A stretch of DNA of 52,138 nucleotides, taken from positions 1-52,138 of the forward strand of contig JAILDZ010000139.1 of assembly GCA_024688505.1 (NCBI GenBank), written 5' to 3'. The position numbers and the translations under genes are program-made. Origin of the DNA: Lachnospiraceae bacterium (GTDB lineage: Bacteria > Bacillota > Clostridia > Lachnospirales > Lachnospiraceae). The notes beneath the pieces were generated by a model. It was not told the DNA's origin. It saw nothing but the letters and a program-made list of their open reading frames with translations, and ran no database searches. Within the stretch, counting starts at the first letter, position 1, and each line of letters begins with the position of its first letter. This document shows, one piece after another, positions 26,282-33,812 of this stretch.

Positions 26282-27336
26282 TATTAGCGAACGAATCCAT
26301 AGTAACCGTATATGCTGACACCATGGCGGCCATCCTTCTTTTCGGCCTGATCATAGTTTCCAACCGCTTTTCCACCGGGAAGGATAAAAACGCATCGAAA
26401 CTGTATTTATACTTATGCGTGATGGTCCTTATCAATGCAGTATCAAATGCCATAAGCTACGCATTCCATCATCAGGTGCTTAATGTACCGCAGTTTGTGA
26501 AGTGCATTGCACCCACCATATCTGAGGTGTCGGCTCTCATAGCTCTCTTTATCTGGATGCTTTATGTGGATTATAAGATATACGGAAGCTGGGACAGACT
26601 GAAGTTTAAATACCGCAAATACCAGATACCTCTGTATATCTTTGAGATACTGAGCGTGGTAAATCTGTTTACCGGCATAATGTTCACAATGGATGAGAAT
26701 ACCATGTTTGTGGCCAAACCGCTTTTCTATGCCATGACATTCATGCAGTATTTCTACGGATGTGTGCCGGTATACACCATCATAAAATACCACATGACAA
26801 GGGGCAGGCTGCACTTTTTCCACATCACTCCCGTGGCGGGCCCTGTGATCATTTCCTCACTTTTTACGCTCTTTACACCATATTCCGCCAGAGCATTCGG
26901 CTTTGCCATCGCTCTTGTTTTTCTTCATCTTTCATATGTGGATGCCTGGAGATTTGATGACTTCGAATCCGGATTCTTTAACAGTCACTATATAAACTAT
27001 ATCCTGACTGAGATAGGTGATAAAAAGAGGGATTATAAGAGTGCCATCACATTTTTCACTTACGGTGATCCCAGGGGACTATTTGATATCCTGAAAAAAG
27101 AAGTGCCGAAGGACGGAGAAGTCATACGTATGGACGAAGACAGGTTCCTGCTGTTCTCACCCAGTTCCAAAGGATCCATGCAGAAAGTCCTCACGGATAT
27201 CATTATGGACGAGGCAGAAGAGCATGACAGCCTTCACCCGGAGCATCCCATAGGACTGACCATCGACTATAAGGTGAGAAAAAAGAAGGAAACTCCGGAG
27301 GAGTTCGTAAGAAAGGTCAGCGGCCGTGCCGATTAG
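26278..27336 (+). CDS. Membrane protein with degenerate GGDEF-like C-terminal domain
   Basis: A 352-aa protein with six or seven hydrophobic helices (about 1-225), related in layout to the preceding gene product. The cytoplasmic C-terminal domain (about 228-352) keeps the outline of a diguanylate cyclase: ESGFFNSHYINY stands where TGLYNRRxF is usual, and RMDEDRFLLFSP (Arg284-Phe290) where RxGGDEFxxl is usual. The GG pair and the catalytic Asp/Glu order are lost, and the segment between is about 20 residues shorter than normal, so no cyclase activity is expected. It could bind GTP or c-di-GMP, or act as a protein-interaction domain. It ends the probable operon; a terminator-like hairpin follows. 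Confidence 0.65.
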   Translation: MILANESIVTVYADTMAAILLFGLIIVSNRFSTGKDKNASKLYLYLCVMVLINAVSNAISYAFHHQVLNVPQFVKCIAPTISEVSALIALFIWMLYVDYKIYGSWDRLKFKYRKYQIPLYIFEILSVVNLFTGIMFTMDENTMFVAKPLFYAMTFMQYFYGCVPVYTIIKYHMTRGRLHFFHITPVAGPVIISSLFTLFTPYSARAFGFAIALVFLHLSYVDAWRFDDFESGFFNSHYINYILTEIGDKKRDYKSAITFFTYGDPRGLFDILKKEVPKDGEVIRMDEDRFLLFSPSSKGSMQKVLTDIIMDEAEEHDSLHPEHPIGLTIDYKVRKKKETPEEFVRKVSGRAD

Positions 27337-27342
27337 GACAGA

Positions 27343-27371
27343 TTGACGGCAAATCAAAGTTTATGTATAAT
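27343..27371 (+). promoter_or_regulatory. Consensus-like promoter immediately before a terminator hairpin
   Basis: TTGACG (27343-27348), 17-base spacer, TATAAT (27366-27371). The expected start (about 27378) falls within the left arm of the hairpin at 27373-27405, so either transcripts stop at once or the hairpin cannot form on this RNA and recA is reached. Confidence 0.5.
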
Positions 27372-27372
27372 A

Positions 27373-27411
27373 GCGGGCGATAAAGGGTTCATCTTTATCG
27401 TCTGTTTTTTT
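27373..27411 (+). terminator. Terminator hairpin upstream of recA
   Basis: Core CGATAAAG (27378-27385) with CTTTATCG (27393-27400), extended by five further pairs including three G-U, then a T run (27405-27411). Probably ends the 19887-27336 operon. Confidence 0.75.
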
Positions 27412-27422
27412 CCATTTTTTTG

Positions 27423-27451
27423 TTGACAATTATTTTTTGATGGTATAGTAT
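27423..27451 (+). promoter_or_regulatory. recA promoter
   Basis: TTGACA (27423-27428) with either TATAGT (27444-27449, 15-base spacer) or TAGTAT (27446-27451, 17-base spacer). The LexA box lies just downstream, over the expected start site. Confidence 0.75.
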
Positions 27452-27462
27452 ATGTTCATAAG

Positions 27463-27476
27463 CGAACATGAGTTCG
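27463..27476. promoter_or_regulatory. LexA (SOS) box at recA
   Basis: CGAACATGAGTTCG contains the Firmicutes LexA core GAAC-N4-GTTC. It overlaps two other inverted repeats: TGTTCATAAGCGAACA (27453-27468) and GTTCGCGAAC (27472-27481). Position over the start site fits repression until DNA damage. Confidence 0.85.
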
Positions 27477-27493
27477 CGAACGGAGGTTTTGTA

Positions 27494-28528
27494 ATGGCAA
27501 ACGAAGATAAGTTAAAAGCACTGGATGCGGCAATAGCACAGATAGAAAAACAGTATGGCAGAGGCTCCATAATGAAGCTTGGGGAAGAAAGCCATATGAA
27601 GGTGGAGACGGTTCCCACAGGTTCCCTTTCTCTTGATATAGCCCTGGGACAGGGAGGTCTTCCCAAGGGACGTATTGTCGAGATATACGGACCCGAGAGC
27701 AGTGGTAAGACCACAGTGGCTCTCCACTGTGTAGCCGAAGTTCAGAAGCTTGGCGGCATAGCAGGATTTATTGATGCAGAGCATGCTCTTGATCCCGTAT
27801 ATGCCAGAAATATAGGAGTGGATGTGGACAATCTGTACATATCCCAGCCGGACAGCGGAGAGCAGGCTCTTGAGATCACAGAGACCATGGTCCGTTCCGG
27901 AGCTATCGACATAGTTATAGTGGATTCAGTGGCAGCCCTTGTTCCCAAGGCCGAGATAGACGGTGATATGGGTGATTCACATGTGGGCCTTCAGGCACGC
28001 CTCATGTCACAGGCATTAAGAAAACTCACTGCCGTGATCAGCAAGAGTAATTGCATAGTTATCTTCATTAACCAGCTTCGTGAAAAAGTGGGTGTGATGT
28101 TCGGCAATCCCGAGACCACCACAGGCGGACGTGCTCTGAAATTCTACTCCTCGGTCCGCCTTGATGTGAGAAGGATCGAATCCCTTAAGCAGTCCGGCGA
28201 AGTGATCGGCAACCGCACCAGGGTGAAGATAGTTAAGAATAAGATAGCACCGCCTTTCAGAGAGGCAGAATTTGATATCATGTTCGGAGAAGGGATCTCC
28301 AGAGAAGGAGATGTTCTCGATAAGGCTGCAGAGATCGATGTGGTGAATAAGTCCGGTGCATGGTATGCGTATAAGGGAGACAAGATCGGGCAGGGACGCG
28401 AAAACGCCAAGGATTATCTGAAGCAGCACCCCGATGTGATGGCGGAGATAGAGGCACAGGTCAGGGCACATTTCCTCTCTGATGATGAGGGTGAACCTGC
28501 AGCGGATATTCCGGAGGATGATGAATAA
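27494..28528 (+). CDS. recA: Recombinase RecA
   Basis: DNA-strand-exchange ATPase and LexA co-protease. The ATG at 27494 (344 aa) is chosen over an earlier in-frame ATG at 27452, because GGAGG (27482-27486) is well placed and the earlier start would lie in the operator. Walker [10 protein letters not shown] near residue 66, DAEHALDP, the [25 protein letters not shown]2 region and the acidic C-terminal tail ([14 protein letters not shown]) are all present. recX starts 3 bases after its stop. Confidence 0.98.
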   Translation: MANEDKLKALDAAIAQIEKQYGRGSIMKLGEESHMKVETVPTGSLSLDIALGQGGLPKGRIVEIYGPESSGKTTVALHCVAEVQKLGGIAGFIDAEHALDPVYARNIGVDVDNLYISQPDSGEQALEITETMVRSGAIDIVIVDSVAALVPKAEIDGDMGDSHVGLQARLMSQALRKLTAVISKSNCIVIFINQLREKVGVMFGNPETTTGGRALKFYSSVRLDVRRIESLKQSGEVIGNRTRVKIVKNKIAPPFREAEFDIMFGEGISREGDVLDKAAEIDVVNKSGAWYAYKGDKIGQGRENAKDYLKQHPDVMAEIEAQVRAHFLSDDEGEPAADIPEDDE

Positions 28529-28531
28529 TAT

Positions 28532-29149
28532 ATGCTTATAAAGGAGATCAAGCCTGTAACTAAAGATAAGCAAAAGTATAAGGTCTGCCTCGAAGGAGGG
28601 GCAGACTTTATTCTATACAGAAAAGAACTCGCTTCATATGACCTGAAAGAGGGTATGGAGGTCACGGAGGAGCTTTACGGAGAAATACTTGAAAAGACCT
28701 TCATCCCCAGAGCAAAGAAAAGGGCCATGCATCTGCTGGAAAAGATGGACAGGACCGAGGAAAACCTGAGAAGTAAACTTAAGGAAAACGGATACCCTGC
28801 AGAAGCCATAGATGAAGCCATAGCCTATGTGGAGTCCTATCGCTATGTGGATGATGACAGATATGCGAATACATATGTGAGGCAGTATCAGGGGAAACGT
28901 TCAAAATCCAGGATCATCCGGGATCTGATGCAAAAAGGCGTGGATAAGGAGATCATAGATAAAGCCATAGAAGAGGAATATGAGTCTTCCGAAGAAGACA
29001 TGATAAGAGAACTCTTAAGGAAGAAGGGATATGATCCCGAAGAAAATGATCCGGACAGAAAACAGCGTGAAAAAATGTATCGTTTTCTGATGGGCAGAGG
29101 CTTCAAACAGGCTGATATCATAAGGGTTTTAAATGACCCCTTCGCTTGA
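28532..29149 (+). CDS. recX: Regulatory protein RecX
   Basis: A 205-aa helical-repeat protein that binds and modulates RecA filaments. The conserved parts are RAKKRAMHLLEKMDRTEENLRSKLKENGYP, the YVDDDRYANTYV motif and the final FLMGRGFKQADIIRVL, spread over three-helix repeats. It follows recA by 3 bases, so both are under SOS control by the same promoter. The TGA stop lies within the -35 box of the rny promoter. Confidence 0.93.
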   Translation: MLIKEIKPVTKDKQKYKVCLEGGADFILYRKELASYDLKEGMEVTEELYGEILEKTFIPRAKKRAMHLLEKMDRTEENLRSKLKENGYPAEAIDEAIAYVESYRYVDDDRYANTYVRQYQGKRSKSRIIRDLMQKGVDKEIIDKAIEEEYESSEEDMIRELLRKKGYDPEENDPDRKQREKMYRFLMGRGFKQADIIRVLNDPFA

Positions 29150-29174
29150 CATGACTTTTATAAAAGTATAAGAT
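29146..29174 (+). promoter_or_regulatory. rny promoter
   Basis: TTGACA (29146-29151) overlapping the recX stop; TATAAG (29167-29172, 15-base spacer) or TAAGAT (29169-29174, 17-base spacer) as -10. Confidence 0.6.
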
Positions 29175-29225
29175 ATACGTGTTGTTTTTTATGAACAATG
29201 AAAATTTATAAAAGGAGGTGCTCCT

Positions 29226-30773
29226 GTGCTTGCAGTGATAATAGCTATCATTGTAACCGCTGTGATCACCGGGTTAATTACACTTGCATTTGCAAACAAC
29301 TACCATTCGAAGGTTTCAGCCAATAAAGTGGGCAGTGCTGAGGAAAAAGCACGCGAGATCATCGATAAGGCAGTAATGGATGCAGAGTCCAGAAAGCGCG
29401 AAGCGATGCTGGAGGCCAAGGAAGAGGCTATGAAGACTCAGAACGAGCTCGAGAAAGAGATCCGTGAGAGAAGAGCCGAGATCCAGAGGACTGAGAATCG
29501 TATAGCACAGAAAGAGGAGAATCTGGACAGAAAGATCGATCAGGTCGAAAGAAGAGAAGACTCTGTAAGTGCAAGGGAAAAGAACCTGGAGAAACAAAAG
29601 GCAGAGGTTGCAAAACTTAGTCAGCAAAGGGTACAGGAACTGGAACGAATCTCAGGTTTAACCTCCGAACAGGCAAAAGAATATCTGTTACAAACTGTTG
29701 AAGAAGATGCGAAGATCGACGCAGCAAAGCTGGTAAAAGAATCTATCGCACAGGCCAAAGAGGAAGCAAACAAGAAAGCAAAGGAGATACTGGTTCAGAG
29801 CATACAGAAATGTGCATCTGATCATGTGGCGGAAGCTACTATTTCCGTTGTACCGCTTCCCAGTGATGAAATGAAAGGCAGAATCATCGGACGAGAGGGT
29901 CGTAATATCAGGACTCTCGAGACGATGACCGGTGTGGAACTCATTATCGACGATACACCGGAAGCAGTAGTCCTATCCGCATTCGACCCCGTCAGAAGGG
30001 AGATCGCAAGGGTGGCACTGGAAAAGCTCATTGTAGATGGGCGTATCCATCCCGCCAGGATAGAAGAAACTGTGGATTATGCAAAGCGGGAAGTGGAAAA
30101 CACTATTCGCGAGGCTGGTGAGTCAGCTATCCTGGAAGTAGGAGTTCAGGGAATCCATCCCGAACTGGTGAAGCTTCTGGGAAGAATGAAGTACAGAACC
30201 AGTTATGGTCAAAATGCTTTGAAGCATTCCATAGAAGTGGCACAGCTTTGTGGGCTGCTGGCTGCAGAAGTGGGAGAGGATGTACGTCTTGCAAAACGTG
30301 CAGGTCTGCTTCATGACATAGGAAAAGCTGTAGACCATGAACGTGAAGGTTCTCACATCCAGTTGGGTGTGGAGCTTTGCCGTAAGTATAAAGAATCACA
30401 GCTTATCATCAATGCAGTGGAGGCTCATCACGGAGACGTGGAGCCCGATTCCCTCATAGCATGCCTGGTACAGGCTGCAGACACCATCAGTGCTGCCAGA
30501 CCCGGAGCCAGACGTGAGACTATGGAGGCCTATACACAGAGGTTACAACAGTTAGAAGATATTACAAACGACTTTAAGGGCGTGGATAAATCTTTTGCTA
30601 TTCAGGCAGGTCGTGAGATTCGTGTTATGGTAGTTCCTGAGCAGGTGAATGATGCCGAGATGGTATTACTCGCCAGGGATATAGCAAAGCGTATAGAATC
30701 AGAGCTTAAGTATCCCGGACAGATCAAGGTTAATGTTATTCGTGAATCACGAGTGACAGAAGTTGCCAAGTAG
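29226..30773 (+). CDS. rny: Ribonuclease Y
   Basis: Membrane-bound endoribonuclease that starts mRNA decay in Firmicutes. At 515 aa it is full length: N-terminal membrane anchor (about 1-24), long coiled coil (about 30-200), a KH RNA-binding domain ([28 protein letters not shown] region) and an HD phosphohydrolase domain with [12 protein letters not shown] and EAHHGDVEP. The start is GTG, with SD AAAAGGAGGTG close by. Own promoter and terminator. Confidence 0.97.
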   Translation: MLAVIIAIIVTAVITGLITLAFANNYHSKVSANKVGSAEEKAREIIDKAVMDAESRKREAMLEAKEEAMKTQNELEKEIRERRAEIQRTENRIAQKEENLDRKIDQVERREDSVSAREKNLEKQKAEVAKLSQQRVQELERISGLTSEQAKEYLLQTVEEDAKIDAAKLVKESIAQAKEEANKKAKEILVQSIQKCASDHVAEATISVVPLPSDEMKGRIIGREGRNIRTLETMTGVELIIDDTPEAVVLSAFDPVRREIARVALEKLIVDGRIHPARIEETVDYAKREVENTIREAGESAILEVGVQGIHPELVKLLGRMKYRTSYGQNALKHSIEVAQLCGLLAAEVGEDVRLAKRAGLLHDIGKAVDHEREGSHIQLGVELCRKYKESQLIINAVEAHHGDVEPDSLIACLVQAADTISAARPGARRETMEAYTQRLQQLEDITNDFKGVDKSFAIQAGREIRVMVVPEQVNDAEMVLLARDIAKRIESELKYPGQIKVNVIRESRVTEVAK

Positions 30774-30780
30774 TTATGAG

Positions 30781-30813
30781 GAGGTCGGTATTTCCGGCCT
30801 CTTCTTATTTTTT
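30781..30813 (+). terminator. Terminator after rny
   Basis: GAGGTCGG (30781-30788) pairs with CCGGCCTC (30794-30801, one G-U), followed by a T-rich tail to 30813. Confidence 0.8.
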
Positions 30814-30825
30814 AAGGGTTAAGAT

Positions 30826-31371
30826 ATGGAACATGTGGAAAGAGTGGGACGTACTTTAGTCTATGAAGGTACGATCCTTGATATATACAGAGATGAAATG
30901 AAGCTTCCGAATGGAGGCACGGAAATATGGGACTTTGTATCTCACAGAAAGGGAGCGGCCTGCGTGGTGCCGGTGCTCCCGGATGGAAGGATCCTTCTGG
31001 TGAGGCAGTACAGACCGGCTTTAAACCGCTACACATGGGAGCTTCCTGCCGGATGCAGGGACAATGCGGATGAACCTACGTCTGTCTGTGCAAAAAGGGA
31101 ATTAAATGAAGAAACAGGATATGACAGTGACAGTATCACCCGACTGCTCTCCCTGAAGTCCACGGTGGCTTTTTGCGATGAGCTCATAGATGTGTATCTG
31201 GCAAAAGATATTTACAGAGCAGGGGAGCAGCATCTGGATGAGGCAGAGAACATAGACATGAAAAAATGGGATCCCGATGAACTGCTGGAAAAAATATATG
31301 CGGGTGAGATCCAGGATTCGAAGACTGTGGCGGGAATCCTGGCATATGCGAATATGAGAGGGAAAAAGTAA
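30826..31371 (+). CDS. Nudix hydrolase, ADP-ribose pyrophosphatase type
   Basis: A 181-aa NudF-like enzyme that cleaves ADP-ribose to AMP and ribose-5-phosphate. VVPVLPDGRILLVRQYRPALNRYTWELPAG is followed by the Nudix box with REL-EE-G core (AKRELNEETGYD). The spacing between the first Gly and the first Glu of the box is six residues instead of five (GCRDNADE), a small insertion worth noting, though the catalytic RELNEE is intact. Its stop overlaps the start of the HAD gene by one base (TAATG). Confidence 0.9.
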   Translation: MEHVERVGRTLVYEGTILDIYRDEMKLPNGGTEIWDFVSHRKGAACVVPVLPDGRILLVRQYRPALNRYTWELPAGCRDNADEPTSVCAKRELNEETGYDSDSITRLLSLKSTVAFCDELIDVYLAKDIYRAGEQHLDEAENIDMKKWDPDELLEKIYAGEIQDSKTVAGILAYANMRGKK

Positions 31372-32042
31372 TGATAGATACAGTGATCTTTGATCTGGAC
31401 GGCACGCTGCTTAACACACTGGAGGATCTTCATGCTTCGGTAAATCATTCCATGAATGCCCACGGATTTAAAGAAAGGACCCTTGATGAAGTGCGGCACT
31501 TTGTGGGAAACGGCGTGGATAATCTGATAGCAAGGTGCATCCCAAGTGGTAAGGAAAATCCGAAATACGAAGAGGCCCTGGCCACGTTTAAAAAGCACTA
31601 TATAGTCCATTGTAATGACAAGACAGGACCCTATCCCGGCATAAGTGATATGCTTTCCAAACTGAAGCGTGAAGGCTATAAGATGGCTGTGGTATCGAAT
31701 AAGTTTATGGATGCCACAAAGGAACTGGTGGCTCTGTATTTCGGAGACCTGGTGGAAGTGGCTATAGGAGCCAGTGACACTCTTCGGAAAAAACCTGCAC
31801 CCGACACTGTGGAAGAAGCCTTAAGACAGCTTGCTTCGGATAAGGACAGAAGTGTATATGTGGGAGATTCCGAGGTGGACGTGGCCACGGCGAAGAATTC
31901 CGGCATGGAATGCATAGCAGTAGCCTGGGGCTTCAGGGAAAAGAAAGAACAGGTGGAAGCCGGAGCCCGTATCTTTGCGGAAAGCCCCGAGGAAGTACCG
32001 GATATCGTAAGAAATATGAAGGATCCCGCTTTTCTTGACTAA
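31371..32042 (+). CDS. gph: HAD-family phosphatase, phosphoglycolate phosphatase-like
   Basis: A 223-aa haloacid dehalogenase-type phosphatase. Motif I FDLDGTLLNT (nucleophile at Asp9), helical cap, motif II VVSNK, motif III Lys in RKKPAPDT, and motif IV VYVGDSEVDVATAKN are all present. Sequence resembles Gph/PpaX-type enzymes; the true substrate (phosphoglycolate, pyrophosphate or sugar phosphate) is uncertain. It is coupled to the Nudix gene, and the two may form a housekeeping pair that removes damaged metabolites. Confidence 0.88.
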   Translation: MIDTVIFDLDGTLLNTLEDLHASVNHSMNAHGFKERTLDEVRHFVGNGVDNLIARCIPSGKENPKYEEALATFKKHYIVHCNDKTGPYPGISDMLSKLKREGYKMAVVSNKFMDATKELVALYFGDLVEVAIGASDTLRKKPAPDTVEEALRQLASDKDRSVYVGDSEVDVATAKNSGMECIAVAWGFREKKEQVEAGARIFAESPEEVPDIVRNMKDPAFLD

Positions 32043-32063
32043 AAATATCCCTTTCCCTATAAT
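32035..32063 (+). promoter_or_regulatory. Promoter for the surface protein/clpC pair
   Basis: TTGACT (32035-32040), 17-base spacer, TATAAT (32058-32063). The -35 box overlaps the last codons of the HAD gene. The leader is about 60 bases. Confidence 0.78.
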
Positions 32064-32132
32064 TGCTATGGATAAAGAATAGTGGGAAAATCTCCTCTAT
32101 GGTAAAAGATAGAAATCTCGAGGTAAACATAA

Positions 32133-33803
32133 ATGAGTAAACAGACTATGAAGAAAATAACAGGTTTGATGCTGGCCTTAATGACTGTGATCATGATGGC
32201 AGGACCGTTTTTAACAGCTCATGCGGCGGGTAATACCACCATATTCCTGTCGAAAAGATCACTGGCAGTGGGAGATTCGCTCTCAGTCACAGTGCAGGGC
32301 TCGGAATCGGACACCATATCCGTATCTTATACAGGGGCTATCCTGTCCTATACCGGAAGCAATAATTCCAGCACATCCGTATCCGGAGGCACAGCCACAT
32401 TCACGGGAAATAATGCCACCCTGAATTTCACGGCTCAGTCTGAAGGCACGGCAGAGATCATAGTGACGGCATCATCCCTTACAGGAAGCAGTACTACGGT
32501 CAGCGTATCGGGTTCCGGAGCTGCGGCACCTGCAGCAGAAGCACCTGCAGCGGAAGAAAGCGCTGCTGCGGAGACACCTCAGACAGAGACACCTGCGGAA
32601 AGCACCGATAACAGTCAGAACCTCACAGCAGTGGAAGCTCCCTCTGTGACTGCAACAAGCACTGAGGTGCCTGCGGATTTCACCGGAGATTTCTTCATAG
32701 ACGGAGTGTCCTATGTGGTATCCGAAAGGTATTCCGATGCGGAGATACCGGAAGGCTTCAGTAAGACCACTCTGGAGATAAACGGAGAATCCTATAACGA
32801 GCTCACAAACGGCGTGATCTTCCTGGTATATCTGAAACCCGAGGATAATACGGCAGGATCCGGAGAAATGTATATATATGACCCTAATACCAATTCCGCA
32901 GTGAAGATGAACATGGTGCCTGGAAATGATGATTATGTGATCCTTCTTCCCAGCACATCACTTCCCAGCGACAGAATGGTGCAGGGCATGTGTAATATAG
33001 GCGATGCCCAGTATATGTGCTACTATGTGTCAGGCACAGAAGACAGCGGCTTTGCATACTTCTATGGAATGAATAAGGCCGGCACCATAGACTGGATGGA
33101 ATGTGACCTGGCTGAAGGCTCCATGCAAAGAGCAAACCTGGTGCTTCTTTCCCTGCTCCCCTCTGTAGGGGCTACAGGAGAAGAGACCGTGGAGGGCGAA
33201 GGCACCGAAGTGGAAGAAGTGGATAATGAAGAGAAATTTGACTTTAAAGAATTCGTACGCACACATATAAAGATAATAGCTGTGATCATATTCGTTCTGG
33301 TGGTCATCGTGCTTATCATACTTAACATAAAGGTGTTCAGTCAAGGAAGAGACGAAGATGTATTTGACGATGACGATGACAGCGAGGACCTGCTCAGAAG
33401 ATATGCTGTTCGAAGCGAATCTGAGGATGAGTTCGAAGATGACGGCGCAGATGAAGAGTATGAGGACGAGCCGGAAGAAGAGCCGGAACCCAAGGCACCT
33501 GTCAGAAGAATGAAGCCTGCTAAGCCGGTGCGGACAGGAAACCCGAAAGCAAAGGCAAAAAAGCCTGATGAAGAAGAGCATACCCGTCCCTTGAAGAAGC
33601 AAAGACCTGCTCCGGCTGCAGATACTGAGAGCACGGATGATGTGATCCTTCCGAAGATAGACATCACAGGCATAGAGGAAGAAGTGCAGGATAAAGAAGT
33701 GGAAGCAGCTGCAAATGCGGCCAAAAGGGAGAAGAGATCCTCCGAAGAAGCTATGGACAGGCTGCTTGATAACATGGATATAATGGATCTTAATGACATT
33801 TGA
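32133..33803 (+). CDS. Single-pass surface protein with Ig-like domain and charged cytoplasmic tail
   Basis: A 556-aa protein. A signal peptide (about 1-31, ending AHAA) leads to a Ser/Thr/Gly-rich Ig/BIG2-like domain (about 33-130), an Ala/Glu/Pro-rich spacer (about 130-180), a second folded extracytoplasmic domain (about 190-345), one membrane helix (about 372-397, IIAVIIFVLVVIVLIIL) and a long cytoplasmic tail. The tail is first acidic (EDVFDDDDDSED), then Pro/Lys-rich, and ends in a predicted amphipathic helix with MDRLLDNMDIMDLNDI. I do not recognise a family. It is 9 bases upstream of clpC, so a link with ClpC (recruitment or regulation) is conceivable but only positional. Confidence 0.75.
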   Translation: MSKQTMKKITGLMLALMTVIMMAGPFLTAHAAGNTTIFLSKRSLAVGDSLSVTVQGSESDTISVSYTGAILSYTGSNNSSTSVSGGTATFTGNNATLNFTAQSEGTAEIIVTASSLTGSSTTVSVSGSGAAAPAAEAPAAEESAAAETPQTETPAESTDNSQNLTAVEAPSVTATSTEVPADFTGDFFIDGVSYVVSERYSDAEIPEGFSKTTLEINGESYNELTNGVIFLVYLKPEDNTAGSGEMYIYDPNTNSAVKMNMVPGNDDYVILLPSTSLPSDRMVQGMCNIGDAQYMCYYVSGTEDSGFAYFYGMNKAGTIDWMECDLAEGSMQRANLVLLSLLPSVGATGEETVEGEGTEVEEVDNEEKFDFKEFVRTHIKIIAVIIFVLVVIVLIILNIKVFSQGRDEDVFDDDDDSEDLLRRYAVRSESEDEFEDDGADEEYEDEPEEEPEPKAPVRRMKPAKPVRTGNPKAKAKKPDEEEHTRPLKKQRPAPAADTESTDDVILPKIDITGIEEEVQDKEVEAAANAAKREKRSSEEAMDRLLDNMDIMDLNDI

Positions 33804-33812
33804 GGACTGTAA

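Noticed and set aside
27452..27493. Longer RecA start giving 14 extra residues
   Set aside because: It would begin inside the LexA operator/promoter region, and the extra residues are not RecA-like; GGAGG serves the ATG at 27494.
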